A stretch of 64,000 nucleotides of DNA from Amaricoccus macauensis_A (GCF_049800915.1 NZ_JBNAFY010000001.1:372001-436000), one strand, 5' to 3'; shown: positions 16,723-25,906, counted from the first letter of the stretch. Numbers and translations: made by a program. Notes: generated from the sequence alone by a model not told the origin.

Positions 16723-19017
16723 TCATTCCGCGGCCTGTCTCGCGCCATCGAGCCATGACCAGAGCCTGAGGGGCGTGAGCGGCATGTCCACGTGGTGCAC
16801 ACCGCGCTCCCAGACCGCATCGAGCGCGGCATTCGTCACTGCCGCGAGCGCGCCCACGGTTCCGGCCTCGCCGCAGCCCTTCATGCCGATGTCATTGGCG
16901 GTGGAGGGCACGAGTTCGGTGTGGAAGGCCATCATCGGCACGTCGTTGGCGCGGGGAAGCGCGTAGTCCATGAAGGATCCCGAGAGGAGCTGGCCGTCCT
17001 CCGAGTAGACCACCTGTTCGGACACGGCCTGGCCGATGCCCTGGGCAACGCCGCCATGCACCTGGCCCTCGGCGAGCATCGGGTTCACCAGGTAGCCGAA
17101 ATCATCGACGACGGTGTATTTCACCACCTCGAGCCTGCCGGTGGCGGGGTCGATTTCCACCTCGGCGAAATGGGCGCCATTGGGGTAGGAGCGTGCGGGC
17201 ACCGTGAATTCGCGGGTGGTGCTGAGCAGGTCGGTCAGGCCCTTCGAGCGCGCGGTTTCGGCCAGCGCGATCAGATCGGCGGTGCGGTCGGTGCCCGCGA
17301 TGCGGAAGGCGCCGTCCTCGAAGACGATGTCCTCGGAGGCGGCTTCGAGCTCTTCTTCCGCCAGCGGTCGGAAGGCTTCGATGACCTCGCGCGCCGTCTT
17401 GATGATCGAGTTGCCCTGCATGGTGACCGAGCGCGAGCCGCCCGTGCCGCCGCCGCTCTTGATGCGGTCGCTGTCTCCCTGGACGAAGCGGACCTTCTCC
17501 AGCGGAATCCCGGCGTGTTCGTTGAGGAACTGCGCGAAGACGGTTTCGTGGCCCTGGCCGTTCGACTGGGTGCCGACGAGCAGTTCGACCATGCCGTCCT
17601 CGGCGAAGGCGATGGTCGTGGTCTCGTTCTGATCGCCCAGGATGGACTCGATGTAGTAGGCAAGGCCCAGGCCGCGCAGCTTGCCCGCGCCTGCGCTTTC
17701 GGCCTTGCGAGCGGCGAAGCCCGCCACGTCGGCCTCCGCGATGGCACGGTCGAGCACACGGGAGAAATCCCCCACGTCATAGAGCTCGCCGGCAGCAGTG
17801 CGGTAGGGGAACTTCTCCTTCGGGATGAAGCTCTTGCGGCGCATCTCGATCGGGTCCTGGCCGAACTGGCGCGCGGCATGGTCCATGAGCCGCTCGATGA
17901 CGTAGATCGCCTCCGGACGGCCCGCACCGCGATAGGCATCGATGGGAACGGTGTTGGTGAAGATGCCCTTGACGTTGAAGAATGCTTTTTGGACGTCATA
18001 GACGCCCGGCATGACCTTCAGGGCGAGGTTGGAGGCGATGTGCTGGGCGAATTCCGAGTTGTAGGCGCCGAGGTTGGACACGCATTCGATGCGCAGCGCC
18101 TGCAGGCGATACTCTGCGTCGAAGGCGGCTTCGGCGGTGGTGACGTGGTCGCGGCCGCCGTTGTCGGTGAGCATGGACTCGGCCCGTGTCGCGGCCCAGG
18201 CGACGGTTTCGCCCAGTTCGCGCGCGGCGAAGGCACAGGCGAAATATTCGGGGTAACTGAAGCCCTTCATGCCGAAACCGCCGCCGACATCCGGTGTGGT
18301 GACGCGGACGGCCTCCGGCGCAAGGCCGAGGTTCTCGGCAAGCTCGTCGCGCAGACCCCAGACTCCCTGGCCGCCATAGGCCATGGATAGGCGCGTGCCG
18401 TCCCATTCCGCGACGCAGCCGCGCGGCTCCATGGAGGCGCAGATGATCCGATTGTCGAGCAGTTCGAGGCGAGTGGTGTGGGCCGCGGCGGCGAAGGCCT
18501 CGGTGACTTCGGCCTCGTCGCCATGGGCCCAGTCGTAGGCGAGATTGCCGGGCGCTTCCGGGTGGATGGTTTCGCCGCCCGTCGCGGTGGCGGTGTGCAC
18601 GGGCAGATCGTCGAAATCGCAGACGATGAGGTCGAGGGCATCCATGGCCTCTGCGCGGCTCTCCGCCACGACGATGGCAATGGCCTCGCCCGCGAAGCGG
18701 ACGCGACCGTCGGCAAGAACCGGGCGCGCGGGGGCGGCGCCCTTGGAGCCGTCGCGGTTCTTGACCGTGCTGAAGGCCATGGAGTTCTTCATCTTGCCGG
18801 CAAGGTCGGCGGCGGTGAAGACGGCGCGCACGCCCGGTGCCTTGCGGGCGTCGGCCACGTCAAGCTCGGTGATCTCGCCATGCGCGACGGGGCTGCGGAA
18901 GAAGGCGGCGTGGAGGCTGCCTGTCGGCATGACATCCTCGATGTAGCGCCCGGCTCCGCGGAGGAAGCGATCATCTTCGCGGCGCCGCACACTCTGGCTC
19001 GTTCCAAACTTGCTCAT
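16723..19017 (-). CDS. Molybdenum hydroxylase large subunit, form-II CoxL type
   Basis: A 764-residue xanthine-oxidase-family large subunit binding molybdopterin cytosine dinucleotide. The N-terminus 'RREDDRFLRGAGRYIEDV' (11-28) and 'DVGGGFGMKGFSYPE' (near 240) are family hallmarks. The active-site loop reads AYRGAGRPEA (about 361-370), which is the form-II pattern and not the AYRCSFR loop of true aerobic CO dehydrogenase. The catalytic Glu lies in 'GMKGCGEAGTVGA' near the C-terminus. A CO-oxidising role is therefore unlikely from sequence, and the hydroxylated substrate is unknown. The usual FAD (CoxM) and iron-sulfur (CoxS) partner genes are absent from the flanks. It is divergent from the XdhC-type maturation gene (170 bases apart), so co-regulation is likely. 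Confidence 0.9.
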   Translation of the reverse strand: MSKFGTSQSVRRREDDRFLRGAGRYIEDVMPTGSLHAAFFRSPVAHGEITELDVADARKAPGVRAVFTAADLAGKMKNSMAFSTVKNRDGSKGAAPARPVLADGRVRFAGEAIAIVVAESRAEAMDALDLIVCDFDDLPVHTATATGGETIHPEAPGNLAYDWAHGDEAEVTEAFAAAAHTTRLELLDNRIICASMEPRGCVAEWDGTRLSMAYGGQGVWGLRDELAENLGLAPEAVRVTTPDVGGGFGMKGFSYPEYFACAFAARELGETVAWAATRAESMLTDNGGRDHVTTAEAAFDAEYRLQALRIECVSNLGAYNSEFAQHIASNLALKVMPGVYDVQKAFFNVKGIFTNTVPIDAYRGAGRPEAIYVIERLMDHAARQFGQDPIEMRRKSFIPKEKFPYRTAAGELYDVGDFSRVLDRAIAEADVAGFAARKAESAGAGKLRGLGLAYYIESILGDQNETTTIAFAEDGMVELLVGTQSNGQGHETVFAQFLNEHAGIPLEKVRFVQGDSDRIKSGGGTGGSRSVTMQGNSIIKTAREVIEAFRPLAEEELEAASEDIVFEDGAFRIAGTDRTADLIALAETARSKGLTDLLSTTREFTVPARSYPNGAHFAEVEIDPATGRLEVVKYTVVDDFGYLVNPMLAEGQVHGGVAQGIGQAVSEQVVYSEDGQLLSGSFMDYALPRANDVPMMAFHTELVPSTANDIGMKGCGEAGTVGALAAVTNAALDAVWERGVHHVDMPLTPLRLWSWLDGARQAAE

Positions 19018-19187
19018 GACCGATGATTCCCCGACGATTCCACAGGGCGAAAGTAGCGCCTCAGGCGGCGGCGTCCACTGCATTGGCGCGCGCGTGCCCC
19101 CCTGATCCGGAGGCATCGTCGGGTGGCTTGGTTCGGGGCGTGAATTGGGTGTATGGTCTCTGGCCTTGCGGAGGACTGGAAGAACCC

Positions 19188-20219
19188 ATGAGCGAGACGG
19201 AATTTGATCAGATACCCGAAGCGGCCCTCAATTGGGTGCGCAAGGGCAAGAAGGCCGCGTTGGCCACGGTTGTCGAGACCTGGGGTTCCGCGCCGCGCCC
19301 GGCGGGATCCCAGCTTGCCATCAGCGCGGACGCCGAGATCGCGGGCTCGGTTTCGGGTGGCTGCGTCGAAGGGGCCGTGGTGGCCGAGGCGCTGGAGGCC
19401 ATCGAGGATGGCCGGCCCCGCATCCTGGAATTCGGCGTGTCCGACGAGGAAGCCTTCGCGGTGGGTCTCGCCTGCGGCGGAACGATCCGGGTGATGGTCG
19501 AGCCGGTGGCGGTGGGGCAGGGGCCGAGCGAAGCCCTGCTGGCGGATCTGGTCGCGGCGCGCGCGAGCCGGCGGCAGGTGGTTTATGCCGTCAATACCGT
19601 GAGTTGGGAGCGTTACCTTGTCAGTGCCGGATCGCTCGGCGATCTGCATGACGCGGTGGAAGCGGCGCTTGTCTCCGATCGCTCGGGCTTTTCGGGCGAC
19701 TGGTTTCTCGGGGTTCACAATCCCCCCTTGCGTCTCGCCATCGTGGGGGCGGTCCATATCGCCCAGGCGCTGGTGCCCATGGCGCGGATCGCGGGATACG
19801 ATGTGGCTGTCATCGATCCGCGCGAGGCTTTCGCCAGCGACGCGCGGTTTCCGGGCACGACGCTCTTCACCGACTGGCCCGATGCGGGGCTCGATGCCTT
19901 CGGGCTCGATGCGCGCACCGCGGTGGTGACGCTCACCCATGATCCGAAGCTCGACGACCCGGCCATCCGGGCCGCCCTTCGGTCGGAGGTGTTCTATCTC
20001 GGCTGTCTCGGCTCGACCCGGACCCATGCCAAGCGCGTGGTGCGGTTGCAGGAGGACGGCTACGGCGAGGATGCCATTGCGCGGATCCATGCACCCATCG
20101 GTGCGGATATCGGGGCCAAATCGCCTGCGGAGATTGCCATTTCCATCCTGGCGGAGATCACCGAGCGGCTTCGCAGGCCCGAAACCCGTCCTCAGGTTCG
20201 ACAGAAGGCCTTCGCTTGA
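19188..20219 (+). CDS. XdhC/CoxI/CoxF family molybdenum-cofactor insertion protein
   Basis: Maturation factor that binds molybdenum cofactor and delivers the sulfurated form to xanthine-dehydrogenase-type enzymes. The 343-residue protein has the N-terminal XdhC/CoxI domain ('ALATVVETWGSAPRPAGSQLAIS' in pieces near 22-44, 'GSVSGGCVEGAV' near 51-62) and a C-terminal Rossmann domain ('RLAIVGAVHIAQALVPMA' near 184-201, 'YLGCLGSTRTHAKR' near 270). The Rossmann motif reads GAVHIA where GxGxxA is more usual. The start at the ATG at 19188 removes about 55 codons of upstream open frame that overlap the divergent promoter region. The next gene begins 1 base after its stop. Confidence 0.9.
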   Translation: MSETEFDQIPEAALNWVRKGKKAALATVVETWGSAPRPAGSQLAISADAEIAGSVSGGCVEGAVVAEALEAIEDGRPRILEFGVSDEEAFAVGLACGGTIRVMVEPVAVGQGPSEALLADLVAARASRRQVVYAVNTVSWERYLVSAGSLGDLHDAVEAALVSDRSGFSGDWFLGVHNPPLRLAIVGAVHIAQALVPMARIAGYDVAVIDPREAFASDARFPGTTLFTDWPDAGLDAFGLDARTAVVTLTHDPKLDDPAIRAALRSEVFYLGCLGSTRTHAKRVVRLQEDGYGEDAIARIHAPIGADIGAKSPAEIAISILAEITERLRRPETRPQVRQKAFA

Positions 20220-20220
20220 G

Positions 20221-21840
20221 ATGAAGTTCGGGCCGGTTGCCGCGCGGAGCGCCGAAGGTGCGATCCTCGCCCATTCCCTGAGTTTCGGCAGACGCAAGCT
20301 GCGCAAGGGGCGCGTGCTCGGAGCGGCGGAGGTGGCCGAACTGGTAGCTGCGGGTGTGGAGGAGGTGGCGGTTGCGCGGCTCGAGGCCGGCGATCTCGGG
20401 GAGGACGAGGCTGCGGCGCGAATTGCGGCCTGCCTTCGGGCGGACGGGCTGGATGTATCCGCGCCCTTCACCGGGCGGGTGAACCTCTTTGCTGGAGCGG
20501 CGGGGATCTGTGCGGTGGATCGCGCGGCGGTGGATGCGCTCAACCGTATCGACCCGGCGATCACCCTGGCCACCGTGCCGGAATGGTCGCGGGTGCAGGC
20601 CCGCCAGATGGTCGCGACGGTCAAGATCATTCCATACGGCGTGCCCGGGGCGCTGGTGGATCGCGCGGTTGCGGCGATGCGGCCCGGCACGCTGGCGCTG
20701 CATCCTTTCGAGCCCACGACGGCGGCCCTGATCCTGACCCGGACGCCGGGGATGAAGGAGAGCCTGTTGCGCAAGGGCGCGGAGGTTGTCGCGGCCCGGA
20801 TGGAGGCGCTTGGCGTCCAACTCGGTGCTTCGGTGACGGTGGCGCATGAAACCGGGGCGGTGGCGGCTGCGCTGCGGGCGGCGCAGGGTGATCTCGTGCT
20901 CATCCTGGGCGCGTCCGCCACCTCCGATCCGGAGGATACCTGCCCGAGTGCGGTCACGGCAGCGGGCGGAACGCTGGAGCGCTTCGGGATGCCGGTGGAT
21001 CCGGGGAACCTGCTGTTTCTCGGACGCCATGCGGGCCGGCACGTGGTGGGGCTACCGGGGTGCGCGCGTTCGCCTGCGCTCAACGGTGCCGACTGGGTGC
21101 TCGAACGGCTGGTTGCGGGGCTCGAGGTGACGGATGCCGCCATTGCCGGTATGGGGGTCGGCGGGCTTCTGAAGGAGATCCCGCAGAGGCCGCAGCCGCG
21201 CGCGGCCCGGTCGCGTTCGGTCGTGTCGCGTCCGAAGGTGGCAGCGCTGGTCCTTGGCGCGGGTGCCGGGCGACGGATGCGGGGGGCGGACAAGCTGCTC
21301 GAGGATGCGGGGGGTCAGCCGATGCTGGCCCGCTCGGTGCGCGCGGCCCTGGAGAGTGCCGCATCGGAGGTGATTGCGGTCATTCCGGCCGGGCATGAGG
21401 CCCGCAAGGCGGCGCTCGCGGGGCTTGATGTGCGGGTCGTCGAGACGGCGCTCTGCCGCGAGGGCATGGCGGGGTCCCTTCGTGCCGGACTGGCGGCGAT
21501 TCCGGATGCGGCGGACGCAGTAGTGATCCTGCTGGCCGACATGCCGGAGGTGGGACCGGGCCATGTGGATCGGCTGATTGCGGCCTTCGATCCGGTGGAG
21601 GGCCGCGAGATCTGCCGCGCGGTGACGGAAGCCGGCAAGCCGGGGCATCCGGTGCTGTTCGGGCGACGCTTCTTCGAGAGCCTTGCAGGGCTCACGGGGG
21701 ACCGCGGCGCGCGGGATATCGTGCGTGCCTCGGCCGAGTTCATCGTCGATGTGCCGACCGAGGGCGAGGCGGCGGTGATCGATCTTGATACGCCCGAGGC
21801 CTGGGCGGCCTGGCGGGCGGAAACCGAGGCCGCCAGATAG
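20221..21840 (+). CDS. Molybdopterin-binding / MobA-like nucleotidyltransferase fusion
   Basis: A 539-residue two-domain protein. Residues 1-330 are a MoeA/MogA-like molybdopterin-binding region ('LVLILGASATSDPEDTCPSAV' near 220-240, 'GLPGCARSPALNG' near 278). From about 340 a nucleotidyltransferase domain begins with 'AALVLGAGAGRRMRGADKLLE', the G-x-G-x-R-M pattern of MocA/MobA enzymes. MocA proteins make molybdopterin cytosine dinucleotide, the cofactor form used by CoxL/XdhA-type hydroxylases, which fits the neighbouring large subunit and XdhC gene. The first domain probably binds or activates the pterin. The fusion is known in alphaproteobacteria as a MocA-linked architecture. Start: the ATG follows the XdhC stop after a single base. 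Confidence 0.88.
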   Translation: MKFGPVAARSAEGAILAHSLSFGRRKLRKGRVLGAAEVAELVAAGVEEVAVARLEAGDLGEDEAAARIAACLRADGLDVSAPFTGRVNLFAGAAGICAVDRAAVDALNRIDPAITLATVPEWSRVQARQMVATVKIIPYGVPGALVDRAVAAMRPGTLALHPFEPTTAALILTRTPGMKESLLRKGAEVVAARMEALGVQLGASVTVAHETGAVAAALRAAQGDLVLILGASATSDPEDTCPSAVTAAGGTLERFGMPVDPGNLLFLGRHAGRHVVGLPGCARSPALNGADWVLERLVAGLEVTDAAIAGMGVGGLLKEIPQRPQPRAARSRSVVSRPKVAALVLGAGAGRRMRGADKLLEDAGGQPMLARSVRAALESAASEVIAVIPAGHEARKAALAGLDVRVVETALCREGMAGSLRAGLAAIPDAADAVVILLADMPEVGPGHVDRLIAAFDPVEGREICRAVTEAGKPGHPVLFGRRFFESLAGLTGDRGARDIVRASAEFIVDVPTEGEAAVIDLDTPEAWAAWRAETEAAR

Positions 21841-21855
21841 ACGTGGGCGCCGCTG

Positions 21856-22458
21856 TCAGCGGTAGTTCAGGGCGGCGCGCTCGATATTGAAGAGGCTGCT
21901 GTCGAGGCTGACGCCCTGGGTGAGGCGTGTGATATCGACATGGGTCTGCTGGCCGGCCTTGGTGATCACGTCCCAGCTCTTGAGCGCCACGGGCCCTTCG
22001 GAGAAGGTGAGAACAAGCCGACCTTCCTTCGGAGTCTTGGGGTCGATCAGGGTGATGTGGGTGCCGCCAGCGTCCTTGGTGGCGCCGAGCACCATGCCGG
22101 GTTCGCGCAGGCTGACATTGGGATCGAGCAGCATCCGCAGTGGTGTGCGGCCCAACGGGTAGCGGGTCGGATTGCGGTTGGACTTGGGGTCGAAAACGCC
22201 GACGAAGCTGCCGTCGGCGATCACCATGGCGCCTTCGGGCTTGTCGTAGTCGAAGCGGATCTTGCCCGGTTTGGAGAGGTAGAACCGGCCCGTCTGCGTG
22301 GAGCGGTTGGGGTTGACCTGGCGGAACGCCCCCTCTGCCGTGCGCAGGCCGCGGAGATAGGCGTCGATGGCGGTGGCGTTCACGCTTTGCGCCTGTGCGG
22401 GCAGGGCCGCAACAAGGGGCAGGGCGAGAAGGCCGAGAAGGGTGTCGCGTCTGTTCAT
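21856..22458 (-). CDS. lolA: Outer-membrane lipoprotein carrier protein LolA
   Basis: Periplasmic chaperone that carries lipoproteins from LolCDE to the outer membrane. The 200-residue precursor has a signal peptide that starts 'MNRRDTLLGLL' and ends 'PAQAQS' (residues 1-25). It contains the LolA pattern 'AEGAFRQVNPNRSTQTGRFYL' split near 42-62 and 'PGKIRFDYDKPEGAMVIADG' near 65-84. The start at the ATG at 22458 gives the correct signal peptide; the longer upstream frame is not needed. LolA is normally next to ftsK in Rhodobacteraceae, but here 3.9 kb of accessory sequence lies between them. Confidence 0.93.
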   Translation of the reverse strand: MNRRDTLLGLLALPLVAALPAQAQSVNATAIDAYLRGLRTAEGAFRQVNPNRSTQTGRFYLSKPGKIRFDYDKPEGAMVIADGSFVGVFDPKSNRNPTRYPLGRTPLRMLLDPNVSLREPGMVLGATKDAGGTHITLIDPKTPKEGRLVLTFSEGPVALKSWDVITKAGQQTHVDITRLTQGVSLDSSLFNIERAALNYR

Positions 22459-22643
22459 AGCACCTAGATAACGCCGGAAATCCGCTTGTGCCACTCGCGC
22501 GGCATCACGCTTTCGGCAGGCTGTGGTGAGGGGGCGGGGCACCCCCGTGGCAATACTCGAGACAGGCCATTTGCGCGATCAGGGCCGAATTGTTGTCGGG
22601 TGGTTAATATTGTGTTATCGTATCGCGAGTGGAGGGTTTTGAC

Positions 22644-22763
22644 ATGAAGTATCTTTTGGCATTGCTTCCTGTACTCGCCGTATTGGCAACAATTGCTTTC
22701 TCGACCTGGCGAGCGCCCGACGCTGTCGCGGGGCCGTGCAATCCGCAAGTTCAAAGATGCTGA
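22644..22763 (+). CDS. Small exported peptide, 39 residues
   Basis: A short open frame with an ATG at 22644 and a strong GGAGGG eight bases upstream. The product begins 'MKYLLALLPVLAVLATIAF', a hydrophobic export or membrane segment, and ends in a small polar tail 'AGPCNPQVQRC' with two Cys. It has no recognised family. The ribosome site and clean signal-like N-terminus make translation likely. It precedes the large membrane/binding-protein gene on the same strand by about 120-150 bases, with a hairpin between. A partner or leader role is only a guess. Confidence 0.6.
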   Translation: MKYLLALLPVLAVLATIAFSTWRAPDAVAGPCNPQVQRC

Positions 22764-22771
22764 TCTAAGGC

Positions 22772-22802
22772 CTGCCGCTCTTTTCATCTCTTTGCGCGGC
22801 AG
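22772..22802 (+). terminator. Inverted repeat after the 39-residue peptide gene
   Basis: CTGCCGC (22772-22778) and GCGGCAG (22796-22802) form a perfect 7-base stem with a pyrimidine-rich 17-base loop, 8 bases after the peptide stop codon. There is no U-run, so termination is uncertain. Confidence 0.35.
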
Positions 22803-22912
22803 TTCCAAATCACCAATTTCACCTGTCCATTCGTCTGGAGCCGGGGGCTGATTGATCGCGGCATGCCTCGACGGAAAGCGTGCCCGCCCCTCCAAAGCCC
22901 GGGATTTTCAAT

Positions 22913-25906
22913 ATGGAATCACTCGCCGGAATCTGGCCTGCCAGCGTTCCCGAAACGCTTTGGCAATTCAACTTGCTGGCGCCTGAGAGCCGGCGCGACT
23001 TTCCGTTCGTGGGTATTGCAGTCACATCTCAGTTCGTCCTGGCATTCGTGGCGGGCGTGATCCTGATCTGCGCTTTCGCCTGGAAGCGGTTCTCGGAGCC
23101 GACGTTCGATGTGGAGAGCCCAGCCTTTCGCGATTTCAGGGAGCTGGAAATCTGGAACCTAAAGGACAGCCACTCCCTGCGGCGCGCGTATTTCGTCTAC
23201 TGCATCTCGCTCGTGGTCATCTATGCGACGCTGGCCTTCTTCGGGCGGGTGATCTTCCAGCTAGTCGAGCAGCTCAACGTATCCGGCCTGCAGCTCAACG
23301 TCGGAATCGTGCAATTTGATTCCTGGCAATGGCCGCTGTTTCTCGCCCTGGGAATTTCCGGGATCGCGCCGCTGATCAATCCGCTTGTCCCGGTGGAGGT
23401 TTGGCTGCGGCGGTTTTCGCATGAGGTCGTCGGTATACCGACGCGGCTCCGGGAGAAGGCGGACCGGCTCAAACCGATCATCGACGGCAACAAGAACCAG
23501 CATATGGAGATTGTCACGACAGAATGGGTGAAGGCCTATCTGGGGTGTCGCTTAGAGACCTGCTTTGCGCTCAAGCAAAACATGGCAGCGGTCCTCGACT
23601 GGTCATACAGCGAGCATATCCAGTGGTCTGACCCGGAGATTCGGGGGAAACTGCATGAGTTTGAACGACGTGCGCGGGAGGAAGCCGAAGCCGCGCTTCA
23701 GGAATTCGACTATCTTGTCAATCCGGAGAACGTGCCGGATTCGATGGTCTCGGAGAACCACCAGGCACGGCTGAAGGAATTCGAGAAACTGTTCGAAGCC
23801 TGCATCCAGAGTCTCGAGAGTGCGCGTGACAAGTTCTCGATCATCCTGGCGATCTACTGCGAGAACGGTTCGCGGCTGATGGAGAGCGAGAACGAGTTCA
23901 TCAAGAACAACATATCCAACAGGCTGATTTCTCCGCTGGTGCTGCCGGGCACGGGATTGCCGATCTACGCCTTCCCGATCGTCTTCTTGTTATACTACTT
24001 CGCGACTCTGCTTTGGTGGCATCCGCTGATTTCTTCCGTTCCGCATACCACAACCACGGTGGCTGTCACGGCCGGGATGGAAACGCTGAAACTCTTTGTC
24101 CTGATCTGGTTGCCGATCATGTTCGTGGCGGTGATTTCGAGCGTCGTGGACAACTCGGCCAAGGCGGTAACCAACCGGGAAGCGGACCGGCCCGCCTGGA
24201 CCCTTCTACCCGGAACGCTCGCGGCATTCATGATCGCCGCACTGACGATGTCGCTCTACGCGATACTCTATTCCGCGCTCCCGGCAAACAACATCACCCA
24301 GATGCGCGAGGCACTTCTTGGCACGCCGAATGGGGAGCCATGGTATGCGGCGATCTACTACTACCTGCTCTTCGCGCCGGTTGCCGCGATCTGCTACGGG
24401 TTCGTTTACGCGGTCAAGGCCGCCAGCAGGAGGCCGGGACAGTTGCTTGCGCGCGCCCTTGGTGTTGCTGCCAGCTTGTTTGTCTTTTTCTATATAGCGT
24501 TCCTGGTGGACCAGCTTTCCTATCCCTGTTTCGATGAAGGGGGGCAGAAGGTCTCCATCTGGCAGCTGGCATATGGATTTTTCGGATTGTCCCCACAGGA
24601 GCGGCAGGCCTGTTTCACCGTGTATTCGAGCCTGGACATGCTGGTGATTTCCGCAGCGGCCTTCATCTCCGTTAGCGGGCTTGTTTCCAGGGCATCGCGG
24701 CCCTCCCGGAAGGCGCAGGCGAAAAAGCCGCTGCGTTTCCCTTCGCGGCATCCGGCTGCAATCTGTCTGGCCCTGTGCTTGCTGGTCGCGTGGGCCGGGA
24801 AAGTCAGTGCTCAAGAAGAACCTGACGATGCTCGACAAGAACGGGACTTTCCCGTTGTGCTCGGGTTTCGCACCGACATTCCTCCCTTTTCCTTCGAGGC
24901 ACCAGCCACTGGCGTGGTCGCTTCATCCGCGGCGCAAGTGTCCCAACGGCCCTACCAGGGATACATCGCGGATCTATGCTACAAGATCTTCGACAGGAGC
25001 GGATACGACGTTGTCCAGCGCCCCGTCGATTCCGGAAACAGGTTCGAGATCATGCGCGGTGAGCTTCCCGAAACCGCCGCCGGTTTGCCCGATGATTCTG
25101 ACAACCAGGTGGACGTGCTGTGTGATGCAACGACAGTCCGTCTGGACGACGCAGAACGGATGAAGTCCGGGATCTTTTCTCCGATCGTCTTCGTATCCGG
25201 GGTTTCCTACCTGTCGCGATCGCGCCGCGGAATTTCGGCCGACGTGCTGCTCGGGTATGTGCGAAACTCCACGGCGAAGAGGGCCGCGCAGGAGGCATGC
25301 AGTGTCGATGTGCTGCGACTGGGAGGCGAGGATGCGCGACCGATCTGCAGGATGGGTAGCCCGGAGGATTGTAGCCTGCACAAACAGAAGCCGCGTGCGG
25401 ACACGGAAACGATCCCACCCACGAAGACTCTCGAGGCCGTCTATGGCGAAGCGCCCGACTATGTGCTCTGCGAGAGGGACGACCACGACGCGCTGATCGA
25501 GTGGTTCTGCAGCGATGCGGATCTCGATCTCGGAAACGACAAGGTGTATTTCGGGGATCGGGATATCATCGTCGGAAAACTGGCCGAATGGGAAAAGAAG
25601 GGGCGGAGTTGCGAAAGGGTCCGCGATTCCAAGCGGTCCTTTACCTACGAGCCCTATGCGCTGCTGATCTCCAAGGCCGATGTCGAGTTGGTCGGCTTCG
25701 TGCAGCGCCGAATCTTTGAGATATTCTCGCATCGTTCGGGCGCGAGGGCGCTGTTCTACAAGTGGTTTCCGGAGGGCACGACCATGTCAGAGCCTTTGGC
25801 TTGGTTGTTTCTGCTTAACGGTGTCGCAGACGAGAACGATGTACTCACCGGGCCGAAGAGATACGAGAAGATTCAGGGCCTGACAGAAATTGCGGGTGCC
25901 GAGTAG
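22913..25906 (+). CDS. Polytopic membrane protein fused to an amino-acid-type periplasmic binding protein
   Basis: About 997 residues of unusual architecture. Three membrane segments (about 32-56, 92-115, 140-163) are followed by a charged, helix-rich cytoplasmic stretch (165-345). Then come six more hydrophobic segments (near 348, 390, 433, 480, 513 and 574). A tenth hydrophobic segment at 613-633 ends 'AWAGKVSAQEEP' and looks like an internal signal peptide with a V-S-A cleavage site after Ala633. The C-terminal 360 residues are a solute-binding fold of the glutamate/amino-acid type (SBP_bac_3): 'GFRTDIPPFSFEAP', 'YQGYIADLCYKIFDRSGYDV' and 'VDVLCDATTVRLDDAERMKSGIFSP'. No kinase, cyclase or ATPase domain is present. 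The ATG at 22913 is preferred, but an in-frame GTG at 22880 is possible. It sits between lolA and ftsK and has more mixed codon use than its neighbours, which suggests acquisition. Function is unknown: sensor, channel or released binding protein. Confidence 0.75.
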   Translation: MESLAGIWPASVPETLWQFNLLAPESRRDFPFVGIAVTSQFVLAFVAGVILICAFAWKRFSEPTFDVESPAFRDFRELEIWNLKDSHSLRRAYFVYCISLVVIYATLAFFGRVIFQLVEQLNVSGLQLNVGIVQFDSWQWPLFLALGISGIAPLINPLVPVEVWLRRFSHEVVGIPTRLREKADRLKPIIDGNKNQHMEIVTTEWVKAYLGCRLETCFALKQNMAAVLDWSYSEHIQWSDPEIRGKLHEFERRAREEAEAALQEFDYLVNPENVPDSMVSENHQARLKEFEKLFEACIQSLESARDKFSIILAIYCENGSRLMESENEFIKNNISNRLISPLVLPGTGLPIYAFPIVFLLYYFATLLWWHPLISSVPHTTTTVAVTAGMETLKLFVLIWLPIMFVAVISSVVDNSAKAVTNREADRPAWTLLPGTLAAFMIAALTMSLYAILYSALPANNITQMREALLGTPNGEPWYAAIYYYLLFAPVAAICYGFVYAVKAASRRPGQLLARALGVAASLFVFFYIAFLVDQLSYPCFDEGGQKVSIWQLAYGFFGLSPQERQACFTVYSSLDMLVISAAAFISVSGLVSRASRPSRKAQAKKPLRFPSRHPAAICLALCLLVAWAGKVSAQEEPDDARQERDFPVVLGFRTDIPPFSFEAPATGVVASSAAQVSQRPYQGYIADLCYKIFDRSGYDVVQRPVDSGNRFEIMRGELPETAAGLPDDSDNQVDVLCDATTVRLDDAERMKSGIFSPIVFVSGVSYLSRSRRGISADVLLGYVRNSTAKRAAQEACSVDVLRLGGEDARPICRMGSPEDCSLHKQKPRADTETIPPTKTLEAVYGEAPDYVLCERDDHDALIEWFCSDADLDLGNDKVYFGDRDIIVGKLAEWEKKGRSCERVRDSKRSFTYEPYALLISKADVELVGFVQRRIFEIFSHRSGARALFYKWFPEGTTMSEPLAWLFLLNGVADENDVLTGPKRYEKIQGLTEIAGAE

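Noticed and set aside
16792..18390. Plus-strand 532-codon open frame opposite the CoxL-type gene
   Set aside because: It is a mirror frame of a secure gene, lacks a ribosome site and shows low-complexity composition.
19014..21293. Minus-strand 759-codon open frame opposite the XdhC and fusion genes
   Set aside because: It covers two confident plus-strand genes, and its Arg/Ser/Pro-rich composition has no recognisable domain.
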